A DNA stretch of 64,000 bases from Cliona cf. orientalis (Eukaryota > Porifera > Demospongiae > Clionaida > Clionaidae), in contig OZ005702.1 of the NCBI GenBank assembly GCA_963930775.1, forward strand, positions 2,480,001-2,544,000, written 5' to 3'. This document shows positions 32,696-45,300 of this stretch, piece after piece. Each line of letters starts with the position of its first letter. Position 1 is the stretch's first letter. The position numbers were made by a program, and so were the translations under genes. A model generated the notes under the pieces. It made no database searches, had not been told where the DNA came from, and saw nothing but the letters and a program-made list of their open reading frames with translations.

Positions 32696-34701
32696 GTTGA
32701 AGTGCTTGAGTTGCTATAGCTCTAATTTGCTAATAGCTAATTCAATTAATTTTATAGCTGTCTCATGACGTGTATATGACTACTACCATGGAAATTTATG
32801 AATCTATTCTTAATATTCACAGTCCTTGAGGTATCTCTCCGGCTATATAATTATAGCCTAGCCAGATCTGACAGTGCGGATTGTCAGCATTGACTGTGCT
32901 AGCTACATGAGTCATCAACGAAATCAATGGATGTTGAATTCAATGTAGCACAGTAGTGGTTTATAATTAGTTGGGAGAAGGGAGCATCGGACCAGGCCTC
33001 TAAACATTAATTCCTTAAAGTTTCTCTTTGGACTAGTTAGCTATAATAATATTATATGAAGCTAACCTAGCTATTACCCCTCAGAATATTAAATTCTATT
33101 TAGAAACATACGAAAATGAACCCCAGCCCTCTTCTATATAATATAACCTCAGTTCCAGCTATGTACTAGCCTCAACATGATTTATACATTGGATTTCTAT
33201 TGAGTGGAGTCTACGTAAAACCAACAATGATTCAGAAGTTCTTCACTGTTGACAATGTGTTTCCTGTAAACTAGTGAAACTGTAGTATACAATGATCAAG
33301 TCAAGAATCAACTTTGCATAGTATACACCCATAATATTATTACACTCATTTAATAGAAGAGTTGGTATAGTAAAGTCCATCTCTGAGTCATAACCTCCCA
33401 AAAGATAATCGAGTCCGGTACTACATGTTACGAAGACACAGCTAGTTATCATCACTTCCATTAATGGTCCGCTATATTATGTAGCTTTAAAGTTTGTTCT
33501 CTATCAGTGCAAAGTCTTAGAAAGGACTCAGCACAACCTGAAGGAATATAGCTATCAACATTTTAACTTCAATGTGGCTAGAACACGGAATATGCACAAC
33601 TCTCCAATTTCACACTGAGTCACAATCCCAGAAGGTACTCTTACTTAATAGGTGACGTTAATACAGGACTCAATCACTGATATCATAACTTTTCTTGGCC
33701 AGTATAGGCTCATCTCTGATAAATTTTACTATCAATCACATCAGCCTTTATTATTATTGTAGTATGTGCAAGGTAGAAAATATTATAATTATATTGATAA
33801 TTGTTATGAGCAATATCTAATTAAACTTGGTGTAGGAATTAAACCTGCTACATAATAGCATAATAATTATGCAAGTAGTTACTAAACATGATGCCAATCA
33901 TTCTATTTAATGGAGTTTTTCTTTATAGCTGAATATTCAGTCACAAAACAAACCTTATCGCTCTAGTAGTACTATTCTAGTACTACTAGAGTATTATGAT
34001 AGAGTAGAGTAATAAAGATTGACAACAAAATGAAGTTATTACTTATAACTAGTTCCAAATTTCATGATCAAGAAAAACATGTTTTTTGAAACGAAATTCA
34101 GATATTAAAAGATAATTCCGGCCTGCATTCAGAGTCCAAATGCAAGAATCAAAGCAGTTAATGGTACGTACCGAATTACAACTGAGTCGTTTAATTCCAT
34201 TCAAACAATTACCATAATATCTCCATCCCAAAGTGCATAGTATTACGCAAAATTGTTGAACCACAAAGATCTATAGAAAGAGGAGCATTCATGTTTACAT
34301 ACAGTATGGGTGCTTAATTTTGAATTTGAGCAGTCTTAGTTTGCTTAATAAAATTTACAATTTTGAGAACAGTATCAGAAATCAAGGAATAGTAGTATAA
34401 CAGTTTACTTCAGCTGACACTGTTTTTCACTAGTCATGATGTTGCTATGGAGAATTTACTTCTAAAAATTGACAGTGCATCTAAACTATAATTATGCTAC
34501 CATATTTAAATCAAAACTTCCTGCACTGATTTGAAAACTGCTTCTCGCTGTTGTGCAAGAGGATTTATAGGACATCAGGTTACAAGATATACTTTAGTTA
34601 GTGAGCTTGAAAAATTCAGTGACATGAGTTACTTGAGTATAATATTATAGTGGAATCAGTCAGCGTTAGCTCAAACATACTGCACTCTATTAAAATTTAC
34701 A
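32696..34701. other. Long intergenic region upstream of the 1320-aa receptor
   Basis: The first 120 bases match the upstream flank of the intact beta-helix gene. 34285-34630 is the promoter-proximal segment duplicated at 27750-28200. A short hairpin lies at 33961-33991 (arms CTCTAGTAGTACT). Reading frames are short and unconvincing. Confidence 0.55.
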
Positions 34702-37700
34702 ATGGTTGTACTCACCAATTACAACTGTGTTACAGTAGCATTACTGTTTCTAAGCCTAGGTCTGTTGCAGTTACAAGAAGCTGCAAATATTGCTATTTTT
34801 CCTTTGCCCTCAAGCCGCAGCTGTCCTGTCAATGAGCAATGCTACTCACTATTGCAATTGTATGAGAACAGCTCAAATTACTTTCAAGTTGTTTCAAATA
34901 CAACTCTGGAATTCTTTAATATGCAGTATAAGTTTGAGTCGACTATACTGATCAGAGATGTTGATAACATCAAGGTTATATGCACTTCTGCACCTGCAGC
35001 TCTTTGCCAATTGCACTGTAATGGCAGTGGTAGCTTTGTATTCATGAATATTACAAATCTGTGGTTCAATGGATTTATGCTTTACGACTGTGGAAGTGTG
35101 ATACGTAAAGATTTGGGGCACGAAGCAACAATAGTACAGGTTCAGCTATATCATAACTTTGTATTTGGACTCAAAGCTGCAATGTTTGTAGTGAACGTGA
35201 AAAATCTTATTGCAAACTGGAATGTTATTAACGGCAGCTATGGATACAGTATTTTAGGACTCAATATCGTAGGGCATTCTTCATTCAATGGGCTCCTTAT
35301 TGGCTTCAGCAACTTTAGATCTTTCAATAAGCACTGCTTGCAATGGAATCCACCTCTTCCCCTCTTTGAATCGATAAAGTGTCAAGGTGGAAGTGCTTTG
35401 TTCCACTACAGTGACTTGCCTTACTGCCCTGAGAGTGTGGAGCGACACACGCTCACTCTGAGACAGACTCAAATCCTAAAGGGCTTCGATCCAGTTGGAG
35501 GTAACTATGGTGAACAGTTTATAGTGCATGGTAGCGGTCTTGGTATTATCATGGCACAGAGCTATTTTGATGTTGATGTCTATGTACTTGGAGCAAACAT
35601 TGTATCTAACAATGCTCTTGCATCTGTAGGTTCGAATCTATACCTAAGATTCCTTGGTAAAGTGCTATATTCCACAGTCACCATAAGCGACTCCTACATT
35701 GCATCAGGAAATCGAGCATGCATCGATCGTGGCCTCCTTAAAGACTTCACTTGTGATTCATCTTTATATTTTTCTAATGCAGCTGTGGCATTTATACATG
35801 GTGCATTTAGTAACTTCACACCAAGTGAATGCAGGCCTGTGGAGTATAGAAGTCGCTTAGTCAAGGAAGGGACAACTTGTTTGTTCGAAAATAGTGTCCT
35901 TGATCAGAATTTTGGCGGAGGATTCCATGTACTCATCACTCCAGGTTTGATTAAGGAAGATAAAATCTATAACACCAGAAACATAGCCATAAGAGAAAGC
36001 AGGATCGTTGGAAGTGTATGTGCATCAAATTTTGTTTGTGCTATGCAAGCACACCAAGGACAAAAATATTACAGCAATCAAATTGAGTATCAGCTCATCG
36101 TTCAAAATACAACGTTTGCAGATAACAGGTTCCTAGAATTCGAAAGTATACTCACTCCTAGTTTGGATGAATATGTGAATGCACTCATAGCCTTCGGAAA
36201 TATCAAGATCGTTGCATTTGAGAATAGCACATTCATAAATTGCTCCTTCCTGAAAAATCAGGCTCCCTCTTTATTAGCATATGATAGTCGAATGTACTTT
36301 GAAGGTACCAACATTTTTGACAGCAATACTGCATTGTTCGGTGGGGCAATTTACCTGGAGAGGAACTCCTTTATCTTATTGAGACCAAATACAACAATGC
36401 TGTTTCGAAACAATGTAGCAACACGGAAGGGTGGAGCCATCTACATTGTAGGAGATAATACTGTAAGTTTTCACTTCAACTGTCCAATACAGGTTTATGA
36501 TCCTCTTCTTACACGGCCTAGTAAGTTAGGTGTAGTAATGAGGTTTGTGAATAATACAGCATTAGAGTCTGGTGATGCACTCTATGGAGGACAGATTGAT
36601 AAATGCCTTTCCACCTCCATATCAGGGTTTTTATCCCACTACAACATTGTACGAGGCTCAGTAATCTTTGATAACATTACAGATTTCAGCCAACAGCCTC
36701 CTTCTGATTCCCTGATTTCATCGGATGCAGTACAGGTCTGTCTGTGTGATAGAAATGAGCCGAACTGCAGTGAAAGGATCCGCATTATAAGCCACTATCC
36801 CGGTGAGCGGTTTCAGATTTCTGTTATTGTCCTTGGACAACGAGAAGGCACAGTATCAGGTGTAGTATTTACAACTATAGTACGTAAGAGCAGCTTTGAT
36901 CGCAATAATTATCAGATCACGAATCGCAATTATCAGATCACGAATCGCACTTGCAGCAACGCGACTTATACTTTGGCATCATCAGAGCCATACGAGCTGC
37001 TGAAGATAACTATTGAAAGTACGACATATACAAGGTTTAATTCGAATTTTAGTGCTACAGTAGGTTCATCTGTAAGCAGATTCTTTCCAATTTTAGTTCA
37101 AGTCAACATGATTCCTTGTAGTAATCTTGTTGGATTTATGTTGGATGAAAGTTCAGAGATATGCAACTGTGCTCAGCCACTTCGTGATAGAAACATGACA
37201 TGCGATATTAATACAAAGATTATCACCCGTCTTCCACCTTATTGGTTGAGTAACTACTCAAACCATCTTCTACTCCATGACAACTGTCCGTATGACTACT
37301 GTAAGCCAATAGTGGTCCCAATTATTATGAGTAAGCCCAACATCAGTGATCAGTGTGCATTTAACAGGCATGGTATCCTCTGTGGCTCATGCCAGGAGGG
37401 ACTGAGCCTAGTCTTTGGAACATCACAATGCTTAAAATGCTCCAATATCTATACTCTTTACATCTTCCCGTTTGCAGCAGCTGGTATCGTGCTAGTTGTA
37501 ACGCTTCTCATGTTTAATCTCACCGTATCCAAAGGAGTAATCAATGGGCTTATCTTTTATGCCAACATTGTTAAGATCAATGAATCATTTCTGTTTCCTC
37601 CAGGTGATGCCAGTCCATTCAAGATTTTCATCTCCTGGCTTAACCTTGACCTTGGCATCGAAACATGCTTCTATAGTGGGATGGATTCCACTGGGAAAAC

Positions 37701-38664
37701 CTGGCTTCAGTTTCTTTTTCCTCTCTATCTGTGGTTAGTTTTGGCAGCTATCATTGTGGCATGTCGCTATTCAATCACAATGGCGAGATTGGTTGGTAAC
37801 CACGCAGTTGAAGTTCTTGCTACCACTTTCCTCCTCTCCTATACAAAGCTTCTGCGTACAATCATCACAGTGTTTTCGTCCACTAGTTTAGTGTATCCTG
37901 AAGGTCAAAGGGCAGTCTGGCTCTATGATGGTAACTATCAGTTTGGCAGAGGGGGTCATCTTGCGCTATTGCTTTTCTCTCTACTGACCTTTGTGCTCAT
38001 TGCTTTGCCCTACACACTTTTGATTATTTCAGTTCAGTTTCTGCGACGCTATTCCCACCTTTGTCTGCTTAAATGGGTCACAAAGCTGATGCCAATATTT
38101 GATGCCTATCTAGGACCCTACAAGCATAAGCATGGCTACTGGACTGGACTACTGCTTCTTGTGCGAGTATTACTGGTTATTGTATTTGCTATCAATATCC
38201 TCGGCAATCCAGCTATTAATCTTTTCATTATACGTTCAACGGCACTCATTGTCATTGTATTGAATCTAGGCCTCGGTGGAGTATACAAAAGCAAGTTACT
38301 GACAGCATTAGAAATATTTTACGTTGGTAATCTATTGGCTGTTGCCTCTGCTACATCTCTTACTAGAGAAGGTGGCTGGAACCAGAGATATGCCATTTAC
38401 TCTTCAATAGCATTGGTAATGCTTGCATTCTTTTCTACCGTGGCTTATCAGGTAGTACGGCGTATTAAAGAGAAAGTTAACCATTTGCAGGTTCAAAGAA
38501 AAGGTTATGTTCTACAAAATACTAACTCAGACCTGCAAAATATTGGCATTTTGGAGTCCACTACTGAAGAAGGTGCGACTCAAATGAAGCAGATAACTAT
38601 TCCAGTTACTGAAACTGTTATTGATGGTATTCCTGAAGACGAACATCACTATAACACCTCATAA
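34702..38664 (+). CDS. Single-exon receptor: beta-helix/Pmp-repeat ectodomain plus multi-pass membrane domain
   Basis: 1320 residues without introns, unlike its neighbours. Signal peptide at residues 1-27. The about 880-residue ectodomain is rich in Asn glycosylation sites and has repeats of the FxxN and GGAI type (FDSN...GGAIYL, FRNN...GGAIYI, FVNN near residues 535-620), as in right-handed beta-helix or chlamydial Pmp repeats. A tandem heptad NYQITNR occurs at about residue 736. Then a Cys-rich knot (HGILCGSCQEGLSLVFG...CLKC, about 890-915), at least seven hydrophobic helices (about 918-1262) and a hydrophilic tail. From memory, related proteins are numerous and unnamed in sponges and some other early animals and protists. 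A sensing or adhesion role is inference. Confidence 0.8.
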   Translation: MVVLTNYNCVTVALLFLSLGLLQLQEAANIAIFPLPSSRSCPVNEQCYSLLQLYENSSNYFQVVSNTTLEFFNMQYKFESTILIRDVDNIKVICTSAPAALCQLHCNGSGSFVFMNITNLWFNGFMLYDCGSVIRKDLGHEATIVQVQLYHNFVFGLKAAMFVVNVKNLIANWNVINGSYGYSILGLNIVGHSSFNGLLIGFSNFRSFNKHCLQWNPPLPLFESIKCQGGSALFHYSDLPYCPESVERHTLTLRQTQILKGFDPVGGNYGEQFIVHGSGLGIIMAQSYFDVDVYVLGANIVSNNALASVGSNLYLRFLGKVLYSTVTISDSYIASGNRACIDRGLLKDFTCDSSLYFSNAAVAFIHGAFSNFTPSECRPVEYRSRLVKEGTTCLFENSVLDQNFGGGFHVLITPGLIKEDKIYNTRNIAIRESRIVGSVCASNFVCAMQAHQGQKYYSNQIEYQLIVQNTTFADNRFLEFESILTPSLDEYVNALIAFGNIKIVAFENSTFINCSFLKNQAPSLLAYDSRMYFEGTNIFDSNTALFGGAIYLERNSFILLRPNTTMLFRNNVATRKGGAIYIVGDNTVSFHFNCPIQVYDPLLTRPSKLGVVMRFVNNTALESGDALYGGQIDKCLSTSISGFLSHYNIVRGSVIFDNITDFSQQPPSDSLISSDAVQVCLCDRNEPNCSERIRIISHYPGERFQISVIVLGQREGTVSGVVFTTIVRKSSFDRNNYQITNRNYQITNRTCSNATYTLASSEPYELLKITIESTTYTRFNSNFSATVGSSVSRFFPILVQVNMIPCSNLVGFMLDESSEICNCAQPLRDRNMTCDINTKIITRLPPYWLSNYSNHLLLHDNCPYDYCKPIVVPIIMSKPNISDQCAFNRHGILCGSCQEGLSLVFGTSQCLKCSNIYTLYIFPFAAAGIVLVVTLLMFNLTVSKGVINGLIFYANIVKINESFLFPPGDASPFKIFISWLNLDLGIETCFYSGMDSTGKTWLQFLFPLYLWLVLAAIIVACRYSITMARLVGNHAVEVLATTFLLSYTKLLRTIITVFSSTSLVYPEGQRAVWLYDGNYQFGRGGHLALLLFSLLTFVLIALPYTLLIISVQFLRRYSHLCLLKWVTKLMPIFDAYLGPYKHKHGYWTGLLLLVRVLLVIVFAINILGNPAINLFIIRSTALIVIVLNLGLGGVYKSKLLTALEIFYVGNLLAVASATSLTREGGWNQRYAIYSSIALVMLAFFSTVAYQVVRRIKEKVNHLQVQRKGYVLQNTNSDLQNIGILESTTEEGATQMKQITIPVTETVIDGIPEDEHHYNTS

Positions 38665-39035
38665 TGATTGTTAACTATGCCAAGTGCTAATCAAAACGTT
38701 AATATTCAAACAATTTTAGTAGTGAGCTAGCTTAGTGTGGTGTGTACCCTTCAGACACAAACTTGCATAGTATGATAAGATCAGATACTTCTTGATACCT
38801 AGTTAGTGTGTATATGTCAACATGCTGTATATAGAGTAGTACTACAATTTCCAAAGAATAACAGTTTTTGCTCAAATTTCTATAATTCTAGTATTAACTC
38901 AAGTCGTTCAATGGCTAACAGCTATTAATTTTATGCACACATGAGTTTGAAATCAACTAGCTACTGAGTTGTTTTGTCCTACCAGAAACATCTTCAGTTC
39001 ACTACATTTTGTTTTAATATGTTCATTTTGAGTTA
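38665..39035. other. Intergenic between convergent genes
   Basis: 370 bases between the 3' end of the receptor gene and the 3' end of the minus-strand gene. Nothing else recognised. Confidence 0.6.
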
Positions 39036-39364
39036 TCAAACGGAGAGGGTGAAGTATAATGTTTGGATCTCTCCCCTGGCATTTGGAATCTCACAGCGAT
39101 ACCTTCCTGTAGGATAAAAAGCAAACTTTCGATTGAGGCGTATCATCTTTTCCCTCCTATCACGATAAAAGACGTTTCCTCCACCTCTCACCGGGACCTG
39201 GCTGCCATCAGGATAGTAGAACTGACCTTGCCGATAACCTGGGACTCCACAGCAGCACTCTCTGTCCGTCATACACAGGAGGGCATTGTCTCCCACTCCC
39301 ACGTCAGCTATGCTCATCACACTGTTGTTGGTGTAATTTCTGCCTTGCATGTGAATATACACAC
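39036..39364 (-). other. Terminal exon: cysteine-cluster Ig-like domain
   Basis: About 110 residues with a CCC cluster, [10 protein letters not shown], a basic stretch and YRCEIPN before the stop. This Ig variant is familiar to me from sponge extracellular proteins and replaces everything downstream of FN3 in the GPCR paralogue. It supports the sponge assignment. Confidence 0.6.
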
Positions 39365-42300
39365 CTGCATGAATTAAAAAATGGGCAGGAACACTTCACT
39401 TGTCTTCTATCTAATAAGCATATGCAGATAACTTTCTACCTGTTACTGGTGGAGGAGGCTGATGACACTCTGCATGTGAATAAGATTAATACAATGACTC
39501 TAACATTAATCATGTGGTACTCATTTAATATTCAGTGAGCAACTATTAATGTACCAGAGAATCAGTGTAATATCTATACTAGCTGCTTATAGATTGACGA
39601 GCTACATCCTTAGGCCCTTAATTGCTGCCTTATGCTTGAGGCTTACCCCGGATAGAAAAATAAGTGTACCAACTATAGTTTATTATAGTACCACTATACC
39701 TAGCGGTTTGAGTTCACTGAACTGTCCAAGATTGTCACTTGAAATTAGACGAATCTGAATGCAGCAAAGACATTATTAATTTTAACAATTGCTGCATCAT
39801 CTATTACCATAGAGATGTACCTGTACAGATGTTAATTCACTTTTCAGTGTTTCACTGAGTTCATCTAGCTTATAAAATGTTGCTGAAGCATTTAGATGTT
39901 TAACTACTTCCTTGCTCCTTGCAGAGTTGGTCAATCGAATTTCATATCCGATAATGTCATCAAAGGAAATGTTTGGCGCATTGTGCCATGTCACTAGGTC
40001 ACAGGATGACTGTATGTTGACTGGGGGTGGTGGTGGCTCTGATACTGGCGTGTAACATCCTGAGTGTAATAGTACAATAAAATAATCATACACACTTGCT
40101 ATAGCAACCTATAGGCAACTGATTACATACTATATAATATTATTACCGATAATAATATTATATCTTTACCTAGTGACTTTGGGGAGCTAAATAGCCCTAA
40201 AAGATCATTTGAAAGCACTCGAACCTGTATAACATAATATAAGACATTGTTGTGATGGGACCAATTGTGTGTGGATCACTCATTCAGTTATCTAGCATAC
40301 CTGAACAAAAGTGGACTCTTGTTTGAATGTTTCTTCCTCGTGATCAAGACTGTAGAATGTAGCAGAAGCATCTAGGTGTTTTACCACTTCTTCTTCCGTA
40401 GCTGTGTTGATCAGTCGAATTTCATATCCAGCGATATCACCAAAGGAGATATTTGGAGTGTTTCGCCAAATGATAAGATTACAGGATGTTCGAACATCAA
40501 CTGGTGCTGGTGGAAGTTCTACGGAAATTGTACCTTCTTAAATACTCGCCATACAGCATGAATGTAGTACTATAACAGTCAACCACTAGCTATCTAAAAC
40601 TCACCAGTGACAGTAACAGTAAAGTTGGCAGACACTGGGCTGGATGATAAACTGTTCTCCGCAGTGCAGACATAGTCCCCACCATCACTGACTGTGATAT
40701 TTCTTACAGTGAGAATGCTAGTTGAGGTTGGTTCATCAGTAGAATCGAACTGGTTGGTGATGGATACCCTTGAGTCGTTGAGTACTTCATTATCTCTGCT
40801 CCATTCAAAGGTTGCAGGAGGATTAGCAACAACTCTACACTCAATGATGAGGGTTTGTTGTTCATCTGGTGTGGCAGTGTTTCCACTTATTTCTACTTCA
40901 CTCGCAGGGACTAAAGATCAATAACAATGAAACATGCTTCATATTGTATCTTAGTTTGCAACTACTTACTCAGTACATTTTCTGTGGATATTAAGCATCG
41001 ATAAACACCTTCATAAGTCCAATTCACAGCATTAATTATCAGCGACAAGCTGTTTTCTCCAGGAATCAAGTCTACAAAGGTGCTGTTCTCATCAACTATT
41101 TCAGAGTGCATTGATCCCTTCCTTGTGAAGGTCCACATGATGGTTGGTTCGAGAGTAGAGCAGGCAGAACACGGAAATTCCACAGAGTTTCCATCCACAG
41201 CTGTTTGATCTTCAGGCATTGTGATGAATACTAGCACTTCTGTACTTTGACCTACCATCAAATACAAGACTCAGCTTACTATGCACTGCATAGTAATAAA
41301 ATAATGAATCTGTACCTTCCACCAGACATTTACTTCCCTTGAAGGTGCGTATACAGTTGCAATGACCTGTCTTGATAAGAGAGAAATTTAAGGACACTGC
41401 ATCTCCTACATTGTTATCAGCCACACACATATAATCATTGCTCCCTGTTGCACTAATGACAAGGGTGCTCAGTGATATTGGTGCTGTGTCAGCAGTGAAT
41501 TGATGTGTGATAGATGAACTTGAAGTATTAGTCAGCTCATCAACTTCGTCATTAGTGTTATACCAGGCAATGATAGCAGGAGGATTAGCATTGACACTGC
41601 ACATGACGGTGAAGGTTGTTAGTCCTCCATTGATGCTTATGTCCCCAGCTATATCAATCTCACTTGGTGGAACTATAGAACATGAAAAGGAAGAGCTAAA
41701 TGTGAGTAAAAGCTACAAGTATAAGGTGTTGCCTATGCTATATGTACTTACCCAGTACATTCAGTGCGGCTTCTGCATGAATTGTGTTGCTATCAGTAGA
41801 TACACTGCACTGATACAAGCCTTCTTGTACCCACTGGGCTTCTCTGATTATCAGAATCTGGCTTCTTTCCCCAAGTTTAACAAAATAACCAAGAGTTAAT
41901 GGATTATGCCCATCAACTATCAGTTGTGAATGTCCTTTCCTAGTGAATGTCCAACTGAAATTTGATGTTTCTGTTGAACGAACGAAGCATTGTAGTTCCA
42001 CTCTCTTGTGTTGTAAAATGGTCTGATTGAGGGGTCTTTTGATGAATCCAAGTGGAGTAGGTCGTGCAGGTGCTGTATCATGGTCAGCTTAAAAATTTCT
42101 TAGTTAATAGTTTATTGTTGTTACCTATTGTTTTATTGAATACTCGCCTAGTACACATCAGTGTACTTGCATCAGAGCAACAGTCATCAAAGATGTGGCA
42201 CAGACTATCACAGTAGCAATTGGGGGGTTCGCCTCTACAGGGTCCCACAACACAGCAGCTACTGTATCCAGCAGCCAAGCATGAACCTATAGTCAGCATG

Positions 42301-45300
42301 TTCGTAAAATAATTTTATATTAATAGAAGTCAGCCAATCTACATTCTACCTTGGATATCTTCAGGTTGTTGTGTATAGGGAGAGCAATCTCTTTTATTTG
42401 ATAGCAGTCGTGTCCCACTGTGACAGGCACAAGTGTAGCCATCAGGATGGTTAGAACTGAGCAAGCAAAGGTGAGCACATCCACCATTACTATTAGCACA
42501 TGGATTGAAACCTGAATAGAATAATATGATCTGAGATTGTTAAAAAAAACTAATTTGAGTTATGTTTACTCTGAAGCTGGCGTTGGCGGCTGATCACTTT
42601 GATTCCATGAAATGATCTCCAATTACAGATGTGAGAACTATAAGTATTAATGTTGCTCACATAAGGTCTACCCTCTATGTTTGTCGCTTGTATATATCTA
42701 TAGTATGGATAATAAGTATACACAGCTCCACCAAAGAAATCCATATCTGGTTGAGTATAGTAATAGCGATAATAATAATGAGAGCATCCTCCAGAATATC
42801 TTGTGGCATTGAATACAATGCTTTGATTTGAACCATCAGAGTTCGACCTTTGCAAGTAGCAGTGATTGTATCTGGTGCCATTGATCCAATAGAGAACTTG
42901 CTGAGAGTGATCCAGTGTGAACACTAGATCATAGGTACTACGAAAATAGCCGCTATTGACGACTATACTGCTGGCACTGCCATCCATTGAAGCCTTTCTG
43001 ATTTTATGGTTATTACCTAAATCACTCCAATATAATGTGCTGTATCATAATATTGTGATATTCAGTAATAACAGTCGGACCCTTTTATAATAATATCAAT
43101 ACCTTGTACTAGGATCCACCATTACTTGATGAAATGATACCCCTGGTTCAGTAATATTGATTACAGTGGCTCTGTATCCTGTCTTGAGATCATAGACCAT
43201 AATCTGATTAAGTTTTGTCCAGTAAATTTTGTCAGTTATCCAATCCACAGCAATGTCAACTATGATAATTAATTATACATGATCACTTGGTACACCGATG
43301 TAGCTAGTTAGGTTTTTACCTCGGTAATTTCCCGATGTTGATCCAGTATCAACCAAAGGAGCAGCATCTGAACCATTATCCAAAGAAGAATGCCAAATAA
43401 ACAGGCTGTTGTTGTAAGTGTCAGTCCAAAAGAATTGATTATTCCTTTAGAGGAGAAATTAGCATCAAAAGTTGCGATGACCACATGTATACTCATGTAA
43501 TACATACTGTGTAACCAACATACCTTCTGCAGCTTAATACAAATCTGTAGCTTACCTGTAGTGGTAATCCAAACGTTAAGCATTCTTTAAGTTCGATAAT
43601 GGTGTCTGCAGTCTGTATCTAGAAAGTGCTGAGTTGATGTCAATCCTGTGAATGAAATTCTGATTTGTAATCATGATGTACTCTGTTAGTTCTGAAATAG
43701 TTAGTGGATAAGATTATTCTTCATCAGTATGTTGTGTCATACCTTGTTCCTGACAATCGTTAGCAACATCACTGCAGCAATCCTCGAATAAGCGACAATT
43801 GGCGTCACAATGGCAATATGATCTAGAAGATGGGCCACCCAGGCAGCTACCAGATGAACAGCAGCTTCTATTATATCCAGCAGCTATGCAGGAACCTACA
43901 GTTACCAATAGCCATTTTGGTTGAAGGGCACGTAATTAATTAGGGATAGCCACTAACCATCAGACTGAGTATGTTGCAAGGAAACTGTTCCTGTGCAAGT
44001 GGTTTGATCACTTCCAAGGTTCATTCCATGTGGACAATTGCAGGAGTAGCCTCTTGAATCCACAGCACTCAATAGACAGAGATGGCTGCATCCTCCATCA
44101 TTATTCTCACAAGGATTGGAGTCTATAACATGTGTACTAGCAATTTATGCATTACAGATGTAGCTAGAGCTTGTATTACCTGGTACAGTCATTGGTTGTC
44201 TCTCCTCACTGGAAATCTTCAGTTGACGATAATTTTTACGACAGATATATGGAATACTAATGCTAGTAAAGTTCTGTCCACTTGTGCTGACTCTGTAAAT
44301 TGTGCTGCTGTGCTGGGAAAGATAGAGTGTATCTTTAAAAATGGATATTCCATAAAAGGAATAACTCTGTGAAAATGAATAAATTATCTTCCTATTTGTT
44401 CCATTGACTGTTGAACTCTCAAGCACCCGATAATCGCTGTCAATCCAGTAGAGTATCTGATGTTGGTAGTCTAGAGTCAGGCTGTGTGTTACCGGGACAT
44501 TGGTATTAATAATGATAGTTCTATTCTTTCCATCCATTGAGGCTTTCTCGATTTTGTTAAGAAAGTTATCGTTCCAATACAGCCACCTATCAATTGTGTA
44601 TTTTTTAACTATAGCTTGTACTATTAATTGTAATATTTTACCTTGTTGTTGGATCAACTACAACATCTTCTAGGTTACCAACACTGGTTGTAATTAGTTT
44701 CATAAAGTGATTGTTAACAAAATCCAATACTCCAATGTAGTCATTCCCTGTGTTGTACTGGCCTTCCACAAAATATATCTTGTCATTAATCCAGTCAACT
44801 GAAAGTCCAACTGAATGGAATTTATACATTAGTCATGCATCAGATGATAAAAGAAGACATAAAATGTATAATTACGTAGCTGGCGTAGGCCCTCGTTGAG
44901 GACTGGTCTTGGTAGAGAACCATCAAGGTTTGACATCATAATGGCATCATTGTTTGTGCTAGTCCAGAACAAGCGGCCCATTCTACATTATATATTTAAC
45001 ATATTATAAAGAAGTACTTAGCTAATCATTTATGTGTAGCTGGTGCATTGCAATATTAAGTTTTCACAGTCACCTGTAATGATAATCTATCCCCCAAATT
45101 CCTCCACTGAGTTCACTGACAACTGTCTGCTCTCGAGTTCCATCCAGACTGAGCTGGTGGATAAAGTATGTATTTGCTAAGAGAATTGATGGAACTGGTT
45201 CTGAATTTGAGATTTCTATGGAGTGCATGGTAAAATCAATCAAATTGTTATTATGATTGAGTCTTTGTGTACCTCTGGTTGAAAGCTTGTGAGCTTGTGA

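Noticed and set aside
45216..45272. Treating exons 4 and 5 of the secreted gene as one exon
   Set aside because: The 57-base intron is open in frame, but the homologous intron in the GPCR is longer and has the same splice sites, so splicing is more likely.
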